Below, piece by piece: positions 16,328 through 25,454 of a stretch of DNA of 64,000 nt. The DNA comes from Sphingomonas psychrotolerans. Its GTDB lineage: Bacteria > Pseudomonadota > Alphaproteobacteria > Sphingomonadales > Sphingomonadaceae. The stretch covers positions 3,107,501-3,171,500 of the forward strand of contig NZ_CP024923.1 of NCBI RefSeq assembly GCF_002796605.1, read 5' to 3'. Position 1 is the stretch's first letter. Each line of letters begins with the position of its first letter. A program made the translations under genes and the position numbers. Under the pieces are notes generated by a model, which saw only the letters and a list, made by a program, of their open reading frames with translations, was not told the DNA's origin and did no database searches.

Positions 16328-19156
16328 ATGCCGCCGCCGCCCACCCGCACGCTGCCGGTAGAAGTCGAGCTCGCGCTCGAGGTGATGCCCTGCCAGGCGA
16401 TGCGGCGCACGTATGACGGCGTCGGCGGCCCGCACCCTTGCGCGCATTTCGGCGAATGGGGCGCCTTTCACAGTTATGATTATCGCGAAAGCGGCGCGCC
16501 ACCGGCGCCGGGTATCGTCCAGAACAGCATCTATGCCGGCAAGCGGCCGCTGGTCCCCGAGATATTGAGCGGATGCCGCAAGGCGCCGATCCTCGCGGTG
16601 GGCATCAATCCCAATCTGCCGGGGTGGACCAACGGCTCGCGCAACGCCGTCCACCCCTATTTCGAAGACACTCTGCAATACGCCCATCATTTCCGCTGGC
16701 GCGCGACCGAGAAGCTGCGGATCCCGATGGCCGATTTCGACGCATTGCTCGGCGGCCGCGAGGACGGGCCATACGAGACGCGCGGCCTGACCCGCCGGGG
16801 CGACGCCATCCCGGTCGAGCCGGCACCGGTCACCATGTATCACGGCTATCAGTCGCTGCTCGACGCGCTCGCCGAACGGATGGGATGGGCCGACCACCAG
16901 CTCGCCGTCGGCGAGGACGTGGCCTATGCCAATATGGTGGCCTGCGGATCGGCACGCTGGACCACCCGCCCGGTTCCCGGCAACCCGCCGATGCCGGTGA
17001 TGGGCGAGGCCGGCGCGCGCGGCATCGTCAAGGAATGCTTCCACGACCGCCGCTATTTCCTGCGCCAGATGCTGCAGACCTTGCCGCGCGTCGTCATCAT
17101 ATTCAGCCAGACCACCGCCGACGCCTTCGTCGTCGCGATGCGCGATCATTTCACCAAAGGCGATCCGCGCCCCGGCGAACCGATCGCAAATCTGCTGAAG
17201 CGCGAGATCCGCCTCAGCTTCGGGCACACCGAAGACGGCGAGGAACTCGACGCGCGCATCGTCTTCTCGCCCCACGCCTCCGCGCGGCAGGACGAATTCG
17301 CGCAAGCGCGCGACGCCATCGTCGATCATCTCGCCGCCGAGGTCACCGCCGGGCGGCTGGCGCTCAACCCGGAGACCGGCCATCTGGCCCGCCCCCGCGG
17401 CGGCTGCCTGTTTTGCGACAACGCGCTCTATCGGATCGGGGACTGCGCCTATCGCGGCGAATTGCAGCCGCTCGCCGGCGCCGGCGTCGGCGTCGGCGCG
17501 ATGGCGGACGCCCCCTCCGGGCTGTCCGCCGAGCGTGCCGAACATCAGCGGCTGCTCGCCGCCTTCACCAGGGAACCCGACGCGATGCCCGACGAAACCC
17601 CGATCCAGCTATTCGACGATGCGGCGCCCAGTGCGCCGAGGCTGGCCCTGCGCGGCAAGATCGTGCCGATGTCGGGTCCCCCGATCGAGCGGGGGACCGT
17701 CTACCTCCACCAAGGATCGATCATCGACGTGCGCGAAGAAGGTGCGGCGCCGCCCGAAGGGTTCGAAACGGTGGCGGCAGTCGACACCGGCGGGGTGATC
17801 TATCCGGGCCTCGCCGACCTCCACAACCATCTCGCCTACAATATACTCAGCCTGTGGTGGCCGACGCCCAAATCGAGCAATCGATCGCAATGGCTGCGCA
17901 AGCCGGGCTACAAACGCGCGGTCGGGCTGCCGATGGAAGTCATCGCCGGCCGCCAGGACCTGATCAAGGCGCTGATCCGCTACGTCGAAGTCAAGCTGCT
18001 GCTCGGCGGGGTCACTTCGGGTCAGGGGATGAAGAGCAAGTACAAGAGCAGCGACAAATTATATCCCGGCCTCGTCCGTAATTTCGAGGCATCCGACGAT
18101 GTCGATCTGACGTCCATCGGCCACGCCATCATCGACCTCAAGGACCGGCCCGAGGACATCGCGAAATTCCGCGTCTCGCTGTCGCGCGGGCGCAAATTCT
18201 TCTTCCATTTGTCCGAGGGCGTCGACGCGAACGCACATGGCCAATTCGAGCTGCTGGCGAACAACGGTTTGATCCAGCCGGCCCTGGTCGGTGTCCACAG
18301 TCTCGGCCTGAACGCTGCCGATTATGCCGCGCTCGCCGCTGCCGGCGCCGCGGTCGTCTGGTCGCCGTTCAGCAATTCGGTGCTGTACGGCCAGACGCTC
18401 GATGTCGCGGCGTTGACCGGCTCGGGCGCCCGGTTCGCGCTCGGCAGCGACTGGACACCTTCGGGCAGCCGCAACATCCTTCAGGAAATCAAGGTCGCGT
18501 CGCTGACGGCCGCTGCACAGGGCACGCCGCTGCCGGCCCAACAGCTCGTACGGGCAGTGACTTCGGACGCGATGGCGATCGCCGGCTGGGGCGACCGGCT
18601 GGGGCAGATCCGCCCCGGTTATTATGCCGATCTGACCATTCTCGACGAAGTGGATCCCGATCCGTATGCGAACCTGCTTCGCGCCAACGAATCGCATGTC
18701 CGCATGGTGATCATCGCCGGGCATCCGCGCTATGGCGATCGCGGGTTGATGGCCGCCACCGGATTCGACGGGCCGAGGACCGAGCCGATCACCGTCGGCG
18801 GGCGCGATCGGCTGCTCAATCTCGAGCATCCCTCCTCGCCGCTCAACCATATCGGCTTCGCGGCGGCGCGGGACGCGCTGGCGGCGGCGCTCGCCGATCT
18901 GCCGGCAGCGCGCGACGCGACCGTGTTCGAACCCTTTGACGACGGTGCCGCGCTGGAGCTCGACCTCGACCTCCAGCCGCCCGAACCGGAATGGGGCGAG
19001 ATCGGGGAGCTGGCCGACGTCACCTTGCCCGATTCGGTGCCGTTCGATGCGGCCACCGTGATCGACGACCCCGCTTATTGGACGACGATCGATTCGATTC
19101 CCCACCTGCCGGATTTCCTGAAAGGCCCGAACGGCCTGCGGCGCTTCTACACATAG
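16328..19156 (+). CDS. UDG-like domain fused to metal-dependent amidohydrolase
   Basis: 942 residues. The C-terminal half (~440-900) is an amidohydrolase of the imidazolonepropionase/adenosine-deaminase-like class: LHNH (His499, His501), FFFHLSEG (His627), VHSLGL (His657), GSDWTPSG (Asp708) and the closing strand-rich LADLTIL segment, all expected metal ligands. The N-terminal ~400 residues carry ILAVGINPNLPGW (~88) and IVFSPHASARQ (~313), which resemble the two signature loops of the UDG superfamily (GxNPG and HPS), followed by a CLFC-CAYRG cysteine pair-like segment. This domain call is tentative. The fusion suggests that base release and deamination or ring hydrolysis act together. Start at ATG 16328, 1 bp after the previous stop. 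Confidence 0.72.
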   Translation: MPPPPTRTLPVEVELALEVMPCQAMRRTYDGVGGPHPCAHFGEWGAFHSYDYRESGAPPAPGIVQNSIYAGKRPLVPEILSGCRKAPILAVGINPNLPGWTNGSRNAVHPYFEDTLQYAHHFRWRATEKLRIPMADFDALLGGREDGPYETRGLTRRGDAIPVEPAPVTMYHGYQSLLDALAERMGWADHQLAVGEDVAYANMVACGSARWTTRPVPGNPPMPVMGEAGARGIVKECFHDRRYFLRQMLQTLPRVVIIFSQTTADAFVVAMRDHFTKGDPRPGEPIANLLKREIRLSFGHTEDGEELDARIVFSPHASARQDEFAQARDAIVDHLAAEVTAGRLALNPETGHLARPRGGCLFCDNALYRIGDCAYRGELQPLAGAGVGVGAMADAPSGLSAERAEHQRLLAAFTREPDAMPDETPIQLFDDAAPSAPRLALRGKIVPMSGPPIERGTVYLHQGSIIDVREEGAAPPEGFETVAAVDTGGVIYPGLADLHNHLAYNILSLWWPTPKSSNRSQWLRKPGYKRAVGLPMEVIAGRQDLIKALIRYVEVKLLLGGVTSGQGMKSKYKSSDKLYPGLVRNFEASDDVDLTSIGHAIIDLKDRPEDIAKFRVSLSRGRKFFFHLSEGVDANAHGQFELLANNGLIQPALVGVHSLGLNAADYAALAAAGAAVVWSPFSNSVLYGQTLDVAALTGSGARFALGSDWTPSGSRNILQEIKVASLTAAAQGTPLPAQQLVRAVTSDAMAIAGWGDRLGQIRPGYYADLTILDEVDPDPYANLLRANESHVRMVIIAGHPRYGDRGLMAATGFDGPRTEPITVGGRDRLLNLEHPSSPLNHIGFAAARDALAAALADLPAARDATVFEPFDDGAALELDLDLQPPEPEWGEIGELADVTLPDSVPFDAATVIDDPAYWTTIDSIPHLPDFLKGPNGLRRFYT

Positions 19157-19165
19157 GAGGTTGTG

Positions 19166-21472
19166 ATGCAGCTCACTGCTTTGCCGATGACCGACGACGA
19201 ACGGCAGATCGCCCAGGCGATATTGGGCGACGATGTCCTCGAGAACGGCCCCTATCTCACCGCCGAGGCAGACGAATCGGCGATGGATGCGCTGCATGCG
19301 GCCAATATCCTGTTCACTGCCGAGCCGGCGCAGGAGGCAGATGTCGCAGCGGCCGAAGAGGCGTCCGGGGCCGCAGCGGATATCGGCGCGGACAGGGATG
19401 CGGAGCATGGCGGCGTAATGATGGAGAGCTTCGGCGACGGGCCGGGAGCAGCCGCCGCTGCCGCGGTCGAGGAAAGCGCCGAAAGCCTTTGGGTTGCGAC
19501 GGTGCAGGGTTCGCTCACTGCCGATCGCCAGGCGTGGTTCGAGGACCAGGGCCTCGCGCTGGGTCGCCGGATCGGGAAGACGCGCTTCGTCGTTTCCGCC
19601 GATCGGAACACCGTGGAAACGGCCGAGCGGGAGGCAGACTGGCTGCGCATCGGCTCCTATGGGCTGCGCGAGACGGTGGGCCGGCGCCTGGCCAGCGCAG
19701 TCGAAGTCACGCTGTCGGGGGGCAGCCTGTTCAAAAGCGCCGATGCGCCCGAAGGCCTGGCTGATATGCCGGGGGCGGGCGGGCCGGCACTCTACGATGT
19801 TCGCTGCACCGATACCGCGCGGCTCGCCTCGCTCGCGGCGCAGCTCGAGCTCGATCCGCGGGTGGACCGGGTCGAGTGCGGCAGCGACCGGCTGCGCTAT
19901 CATGTGAGCGACGGGGACGAGGCCGAGGCCGCATTGCTCGCCGACATGGGGCGGGACGGGACGGTCGAGCTGGTCGAGCGTTATGTGCCGCCGGAACCAA
20001 TGCTGAGCTATGCCCGGGCGGCGCTGGTCGGCAGCAAGACGCCGCTCGCCGCGCCGCTGCCGTGGCTCGGCACCGGCGAGACGATCGGCATCGCCGATTC
20101 GGGTATCGACGCCGATCATCCCGATTTCACCGGGCGGGTGACCGTCGTGCTTCGCGAGCAACCGCTCTCGCCGCGCGACCCGAAGGGGCACGGCACGCAC
20201 GTCGCGTCGATCGCGGCGGGAAGCGGCGCGACGAGCCAGGGATTGCTCGCCGGGGCCGCCCCCGCGGCGCATTTGTTCGTCCAGAGCATCGCCGACGACC
20301 GACTGGTCTATCGCTTCGGGGTCGGGCTGACCGACATGCTCGCAGAGGCCTATGCCGCCGATGTGCGGATCCAGAACTATTCGTGGGGCGCCTATGTCGA
20401 GGGCCGCTACACGCTCGACACGCTCGACGTGGACGCGTTCGTCTATGGCCATCCCGATCTGCTGGTGGTCATCGCCGGCGGCAATGACGGCGCGCAGGAC
20501 ATGGACGACCCGGCCGGCCGGAACCGGCTGGGATCGCTCGCCTCGCCCGCCGGAGCCAAGAATGCGCTGACCGTGGGCGCCTGCTGCTCGCCCCGCCCCG
20601 ACGGGCCTTACGCCGACAAAAGATGGAGGGACTATGACGGGCGGCGCCCACCAGAGCGTCCGGCGATGGCCGATCTGAAGCTGACCGGCGACCCCGATGT
20701 CGTCGCCGCATTGTCGTCCCGCGGGCCTTCCGACGACGGACGGGTCAAGCCCGACCTGGTCGCCCCGGGCGTCGGCATTCTCGCCGCGAAGAGCCATGAT
20801 TCGGACGCGCCGATCCATCCCTGGCCGGCCGATCCGAACGCCTATCAATATATGTCGGGGACCAGCATGGCCGCGCCGCTGGTCGCGGGAGCGGCGGCAG
20901 TGGTGCGGGAATATTACCGCAAAGAGCGGCTGCACGTGCCGTCGGCCGCCTTGCTCAAGGCGACGCTCATCAACGGCACCGAATGGATCGACCAGGCCAC
21001 CTTCACCGACGACAAGATCGGAAAGCCCAATTTCCACCAGGGCTATGGCCGGCTGAACCTCGCCCGGGCGATTCCGCTGGATGCCGGCGCCGGGTTCACG
21101 CTGATGTTCGACGATGTCGACAATGCCGCGCCGGGGGCGCTGCTTGCCGGCAACACGCAACGCGCGACCTTCATCCGGCGGATCCGCCTGACCCGGCCGG
21201 GGCCGCTTTCGGTCACCATGACGTGGACCGATCCGCCCGCGCGCTACATCCAGCACAATCTCGATCTGGTGCTGATCGCGCCGGACGGCACCAAGACCGT
21301 CGGCAATGACGGCCTCAACCGGCTGCCCTTCGACCGATTCGACCGGGCCAACAATGTCGAGCAGGCCCGCATCGCTGAGGCCGCCGCCGGCGACTGGACG
21401 ATCAGCATCGTCGCCCAGAACACTTTCCGTGGTCCGCAAGGCTTTGCGCTGGCGGTGACATTGCCGGGCTGA
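19166..21472 (+). CDS. Subtilisin-like serine protease (S8 family)
   Basis: 768 residues with a complete catalytic triad: Asp311 (GIADSGID), His342 (GHGTHVAS) and Ser567 (GTSMAAPLVAG), and the oxyanion Asn in AGGNDG. Residues ~1-290 are an unusual acidic, Ala-rich head with no signal peptide; part may be an inhibitory prodomain. After the protease, residues ~640-768 form a beta-sandwich (VTMTWTDPP, NLDLVLIAPDG) like the P/proprotein-convertase type. AGGAGG-like Shine-Dalgarno at 19155-19160 favours ATG 19166 over the GTG at 19163. It is the last gene of the operon. An intracellular protease at the end of a signalling/redox operon could release or activate a product, but this is inference. Confidence 0.88.
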   Translation: MQLTALPMTDDERQIAQAILGDDVLENGPYLTAEADESAMDALHAANILFTAEPAQEADVAAAEEASGAAADIGADRDAEHGGVMMESFGDGPGAAAAAAVEESAESLWVATVQGSLTADRQAWFEDQGLALGRRIGKTRFVVSADRNTVETAEREADWLRIGSYGLRETVGRRLASAVEVTLSGGSLFKSADAPEGLADMPGAGGPALYDVRCTDTARLASLAAQLELDPRVDRVECGSDRLRYHVSDGDEAEAALLADMGRDGTVELVERYVPPEPMLSYARAALVGSKTPLAAPLPWLGTGETIGIADSGIDADHPDFTGRVTVVLREQPLSPRDPKGHGTHVASIAAGSGATSQGLLAGAAPAAHLFVQSIADDRLVYRFGVGLTDMLAEAYAADVRIQNYSWGAYVEGRYTLDTLDVDAFVYGHPDLLVVIAGGNDGAQDMDDPAGRNRLGSLASPAGAKNALTVGACCSPRPDGPYADKRWRDYDGRRPPERPAMADLKLTGDPDVVAALSSRGPSDDGRVKPDLVAPGVGILAAKSHDSDAPIHPWPADPNAYQYMSGTSMAAPLVAGAAAVVREYYRKERLHVPSAALLKATLINGTEWIDQATFTDDKIGKPNFHQGYGRLNLARAIPLDAGAGFTLMFDDVDNAAPGALLAGNTQRATFIRRIRLTRPGPLSVTMTWTDPPARYIQHNLDLVLIAPDGTKTVGNDGLNRLPFDRFDRANNVEQARIAEAAAGDWTISIVAQNTFRGPQGFALAVTLPG

Positions 21473-21756
21473 TCCCGTTATCGCAGGCGGCAGCACTCCC
21501 GGCGTCTCGACGGACGCTGACGAGGGGGCGGCCGGGCCCGATTGCCCGCGCGTACCGGGTGGCCTTGCTCGCAAGTCGGGCGCTGGCGGAGATCCAGGCA
21601 CCGGCACCAATGGGCGGGTGGCATCTGCCAGCCGCGCGCTCGCGGGACTTCGCGGCTCAGCGGAGACGCGCATGCGCCGACGAGCTACACCGCTCCTGCG
21701 ATCAACCGTCCTGTCCGTATTACCTTCTCCGTGACCCTCGAGCTTTCCCATAAGCG
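21473..21756. other. Intergenic region after the nine-gene operon
   Basis: The gap between the convergent subtilase and outer-membrane protein genes totals 352 bp (21473-21824). I see no coding evidence in it. The only structured element is the terminator-like hairpin listed next. Confidence 0.6.
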
Positions 21757-21788
21757 AAACCGCCGCCGAGCCTCGACCCGGCGGCGGT
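21757..21788 (-). terminator. Hairpin terminator for the outer-membrane protein operon
   Basis: CCGCCGCCG (21761-21769) and CGGCGGCGG (21780-21788) form a 9-bp perfect stem with a 10-nt loop. On the minus strand it is followed by TTTCGCTT. It lies 36 bp beyond the stop codon at 21825. Confidence 0.6.
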
Positions 21789-21824
21789 GCGACCCGGGGT
21801 TTTCCCTCGGGGGTTCAGTGAGGC

Positions 21825-24800
21825 CTAGAACTTCCCGATCAGGTTCACGAAGAAGCCGCGCTCGTCGTAGCTGAGGTCGGTGAGATCGTCGGAATAGTCG
21901 GTGAAGTTGTAACCGACTCCGAGCTTCACATGATCTCCCATGTGCCGATAGACACCGACCAGCGCGCCAAGCCGGGAATCGCCAGCCTCGCGGCTCGAGA
22001 GCTGGCGCGCTTCGGCGAGCAGGTCCCATTTGCCGATCACGCGATAGTCCGCGCGCACTGCCCAGAAAGTCGCGTGGCTGTCGAACCACGGCGCGTTGGC
22101 ATCGCGTGACGTGCGAAGCTGGCCGACGCGATAGGCAAATTTGCCGCCGAGCGCGAGGCGGGGGGTGAGTTGGTACGTGCCGTCGATCGCGGCGATGTGG
22201 CTGCGCTGCGCATAATCGAGGTTCAAGCCGAGCTGGTCGACCTGCGCCGGCGAAGGTTCGTCGGCGAGATAGGTATATTTGGCCAGCAGGTTGAACCGGT
22301 CGTCCTCGGTCGGGCGATAGGCCGCCGCGGCGACCAGTTCGTAATAATCGGCGTCGAGCGAGTTGTCGCTGCCGAGCCCGCCGTCCGAGAGCGACACATT
22401 GGCCTTGGCGAAGAGCCGCAGCGCATCGGTTGCGCGGAAGGTGACCTGGTTGCGCGTCGCCCAGCTGGTGCGGTCGCCATAGCTTTCGCTGCCGTCGGTG
22501 CGGTACTCGATCGCCGTCGACCAGCGGAGCCGCTTGCCGCCATAGTCCGCCGTGCCGCCGACGACTTCGCGATCGATCCGCCCGCCCAGTGCGTCCGCGA
22601 GCGAACCCGTCTCGTAGCGCAGGCCAAAGGTCCAGCCGGGGATCGGCGTGAAATCGGCGCCATAGGCCTGGGTGAAGCCGGTTGGACCGCTGCCATGCTC
22701 ATAGCGCCCTTCGGCGAAGACATTGGTGCTGCTGCCGAACCGCCGCCGGGCGCCGGCGGTGACGCGGCCGAGCCGGCCGGTGGTGAAGGCGTCGGGATTT
22801 TCCGCCGCCAGCGCATAGGCCAGATAGAGCGAACCGCGTTCGCCGGTGGCGTAGTTGGCCTTGACGTTGGCGCCCGTCCCGAGATCTCCGTCGGAGACCT
22901 CTCCTGCGAGCGTGAGACGGCTTGTCGGCTGCAGTTCGCCGGCCACGCCGACACGGTCATTCTCGAGGCGTCCGCCGTCGCGATCGACTGTCTTCTGCCC
23001 GAACACCGACAGCGCCCAGGGCAAGCCGCTTTTCGCCTTTGCCTCGCCCTGTGCCGCCTGTGCCGGCGCCGGGGTGTGGCGATAGCCGATGCTCGCCGCG
23101 ACATCGGTCCGCGAGCCCTGGAAGCCGGGCGCGGCGGGATAGGGGGTATAAGCGGTGGCCTGGCCCTCCTGCTTGTCCGAGCGCACACCGACGCTGCCGA
23201 ACACGCCGTTGGTGGTCTGGTGAGTCACGCCCGCCTCGATCGCCTTGCGGTCGGTCACCCGGCCGTCGGTGATGTCGGCCTTCGCCTTGAAGCGGGTGCC
23301 ACCGGCGATCGCGATGTCGGCGCTGCCGCCATATTGATCGAGGCTTTCGCCGAAATTGACTTCGCCGGGGCCGGAGAAGCCGGCTTCGCGGCTCCGCCAA
23401 TACGCCGCGATGCGCCCCTCGCCGCCGCCGAACACTTCGGCCATATCCGCCGCGCCTTCCACCATCAGCGCGTCGGACTTGCGAGGCGCGCTGGTCAGCT
23501 GGGTGAAGTCATAGCCACCGGTGGATGAGAAGGACGCGCCGGTGCCCGCCCCATCCGACTGGGCGAACTCGCCGCGCAGATAGGTGCCCGGCTTGTACCG
23601 CAACAGCAAATCGGCGCCGTACAGATCCTGTTGCGCCTGATCCTGCCCCTGATGATAACCGGTCACGCCAACGCGCAGGATATCGCCGATCCATTGCTGG
23701 GCGCGCCCGCCGATGGTCAGCGCGTCGGGACGGGTGAGACCCGGGACATATTCATAGGTTGCGACGAGCCAGACCGGATTACCGGCAAGCGAGGCGTCGC
23801 GGACGAACATGCTGGTGTCGGCAGTGATCGGCAGCGCCTCGCGCAGCAGCACACGGCCCTGGATGTAATTCGCTTCATAGTCCCGGCCCGGCACCAGCTC
23901 CCGACGTTCGAGCACGAGACCGGAATCGCGATCGCGAACCTCGACGAAGAGCCGCTCCGATCCCTGGGCGAGGTCCCGATTGCGGAAGTAATAGACCGAG
24001 CCGCCGGTGGAGGCGAAGTCCTCGCGCGCACCGATCGTGCCCGGGTCGGCGGCAAAGCCGGTGACTTCCGTCTTGCGCTCGCCGAAGCTCGTCATCGCCG
24101 ACGGCCGGAAGCCGAAATTAGCGCCGTACAGGCCGCGCTGGTAGCGGATCAGCTCGGTTCCGGGGAGCGTGGTCTGGAAATTGCCCCACATCGCGATGAT
24201 GTTCGGGCTCTCGACCCGGGCATAGAAGCGGCCATAGGTCGGCGCATCCTCGACTGTCGTCGAATCGTCGCCATAAACCGGATAGTGCAGGTCCGGATCG
24301 AGCCGGCGCAGGAACGAGCGCGAATCCTTCTTGAGGAATCCGTCGAACAGATCGGACAGCGGATGCTCGCCGGTGTCCGCCGAGGCAGTCAGGCGCCACG
24401 TCTGCGAAAGCTGGCCCTTATAATAGAAGGCCATCCGCCCATCGACAAAGTCCTTGCGCGGATCGGCAGTGTCGGTGCCCTGCAGATCGAGCTTGGCAGC
24501 ATCGAAGCTGCGATGGCCGGCGGTAAGATCGACGATGCCGACGAAGAACTGATCGTCCTTCGGCAGATTGAGCTCGCGGCTGTGCTCGCGGGCCTCACCA
24601 TTCACCGGCTCGACCCGCACCTGCACCGACCTGGTTTCGGCCGGCACGATCTGTTGGGTGACGAAGTGCAGCTGGCGATCGATCGGCACCGGCGACCCGA
24701 ACACGAGCACCCGGGTACCCTGCTGCTCAACCACGCCGCTGACGGTCACCTCGCTGCCGGTCACCGGAATGTTGGCGGTGGTGCGCTGGTTCTCGAACAC

Positions 24801-25454
24801 GGGACCTTGCCGGGTGTCACGCAGCCCATCGGGCCGGGCCGCGGACACGGACAGCGCCTGTGGTGCCGTTTCGTCGAATCGCCCCTTCGCGTCGTAGACT
24901 CGCAGGACGACGCGCAGCTGCGTTCCGGCAGGTGCTTCCGCCTTCCAGCTTGCCGGAGACCCGAAGGTCACCGGAACCACGGTCAGCGGCGTGCCTTCGA
25001 CACTGTCGCCCGCTCCGAAGACGCGGAGCTCGGCCCGCGTGATGAACGCCGTATAGTTGGCGAGCAGGTGGAACTGCATCACGTCTCCGGGAGCGACCAC
25101 CGGTGCAGACGGGACGACGCTCAGCATCGGCCTCGCTTCGAGCGTGGTCACCTGGACGTCGATCCGATCGCCGGCGAGTGCCACATCCGACTGACGCTGA
25201 ACATCGGCAGCGGTGGCGCCGTCGCCCTGCCCGTCGACGGTGACGCGGAACGCACCCTGGGCGGACCCGCGCTCAAGATTGGGCGCCACGCCACGCGTAT
25301 CCTCGCCGCTATCGTCGACCAACGGGCCACAGGGCCGTTCGGGCGAACCACAATGGTCCAAAGGCTCCGCTGTCTGGGCCAGCGCCGTACCGAGCGCGAG
25401 ATTGGAGATGCCGACGGCGAGCGTAGCGGCGGTGCGGAGGGTCAGGCGGTTCAT
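21825..25454 (-). CDS. Large outer-membrane beta-barrel protein paired with DUF11 protein
   Basis: 1209 residues with a signal peptide (cleavage near ALGTALAQ). Residues ~60-330 look like periplasmic or extracellular beta domains with Ig-like strands. From ~350 to the end the protein is a long series of alternating-polarity beta strands, with many Tyr/Gly turns and a terminal Phe (FVNLIGKF), the usual C-terminal signature of outer-membrane barrels. No TonB plug domain is visible. Its start codon overlaps the stop of the upstream 2819-residue gene (ATGA), so the two are translated together; the barrel may anchor or export that surface protein. The partner logic is inference. A terminator hairpin follows. 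Confidence 0.8.
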   Translation of the reverse strand: MNRLTLRTAATLAVGISNLALGTALAQTAEPLDHCGSPERPCGPLVDDSGEDTRGVAPNLERGSAQGAFRVTVDGQGDGATAADVQRQSDVALAGDRIDVQVTTLEARPMLSVVPSAPVVAPGDVMQFHLLANYTAFITRAELRVFGAGDSVEGTPLTVVPVTFGSPASWKAEAPAGTQLRVVLRVYDAKGRFDETAPQALSVSAARPDGLRDTRQGPVFENQRTTANIPVTGSEVTVSGVVEQQGTRVLVFGSPVPIDRQLHFVTQQIVPAETRSVQVRVEPVNGEAREHSRELNLPKDDQFFVGIVDLTAGHRSFDAAKLDLQGTDTADPRKDFVDGRMAFYYKGQLSQTWRLTASADTGEHPLSDLFDGFLKKDSRSFLRRLDPDLHYPVYGDDSTTVEDAPTYGRFYARVESPNIIAMWGNFQTTLPGTELIRYQRGLYGANFGFRPSAMTSFGERKTEVTGFAADPGTIGAREDFASTGGSVYYFRNRDLAQGSERLFVEVRDRDSGLVLERRELVPGRDYEANYIQGRVLLREALPITADTSMFVRDASLAGNPVWLVATYEYVPGLTRPDALTIGGRAQQWIGDILRVGVTGYHQGQDQAQQDLYGADLLLRYKPGTYLRGEFAQSDGAGTGASFSSTGGYDFTQLTSAPRKSDALMVEGAADMAEVFGGGEGRIAAYWRSREAGFSGPGEVNFGESLDQYGGSADIAIAGGTRFKAKADITDGRVTDRKAIEAGVTHQTTNGVFGSVGVRSDKQEGQATAYTPYPAAPGFQGSRTDVAASIGYRHTPAPAQAAQGEAKAKSGLPWALSVFGQKTVDRDGGRLENDRVGVAGELQPTSRLTLAGEVSDGDLGTGANVKANYATGERGSLYLAYALAAENPDAFTTGRLGRVTAGARRRFGSSTNVFAEGRYEHGSGPTGFTQAYGADFTPIPGWTFGLRYETGSLADALGGRIDREVVGGTADYGGKRLRWSTAIEYRTDGSESYGDRTSWATRNQVTFRATDALRLFAKANVSLSDGGLGSDNSLDADYYELVAAAAYRPTEDDRFNLLAKYTYLADEPSPAQVDQLGLNLDYAQRSHIAAIDGTYQLTPRLALGGKFAYRVGQLRTSRDANAPWFDSHATFWAVRADYRVIGKWDLLAEARQLSSREAGDSRLGALVGVYRHMGDHVKLGVGYNFTDYSDDLTDLSYDERGFFVNLIGKF

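Noticed and set aside
18059..21751. 1230-codon minus-strand frame opposite amidohydrolase and subtilase
   Set aside because: It spans two genes with complete catalytic motifs on the other strand; no protein-like features.
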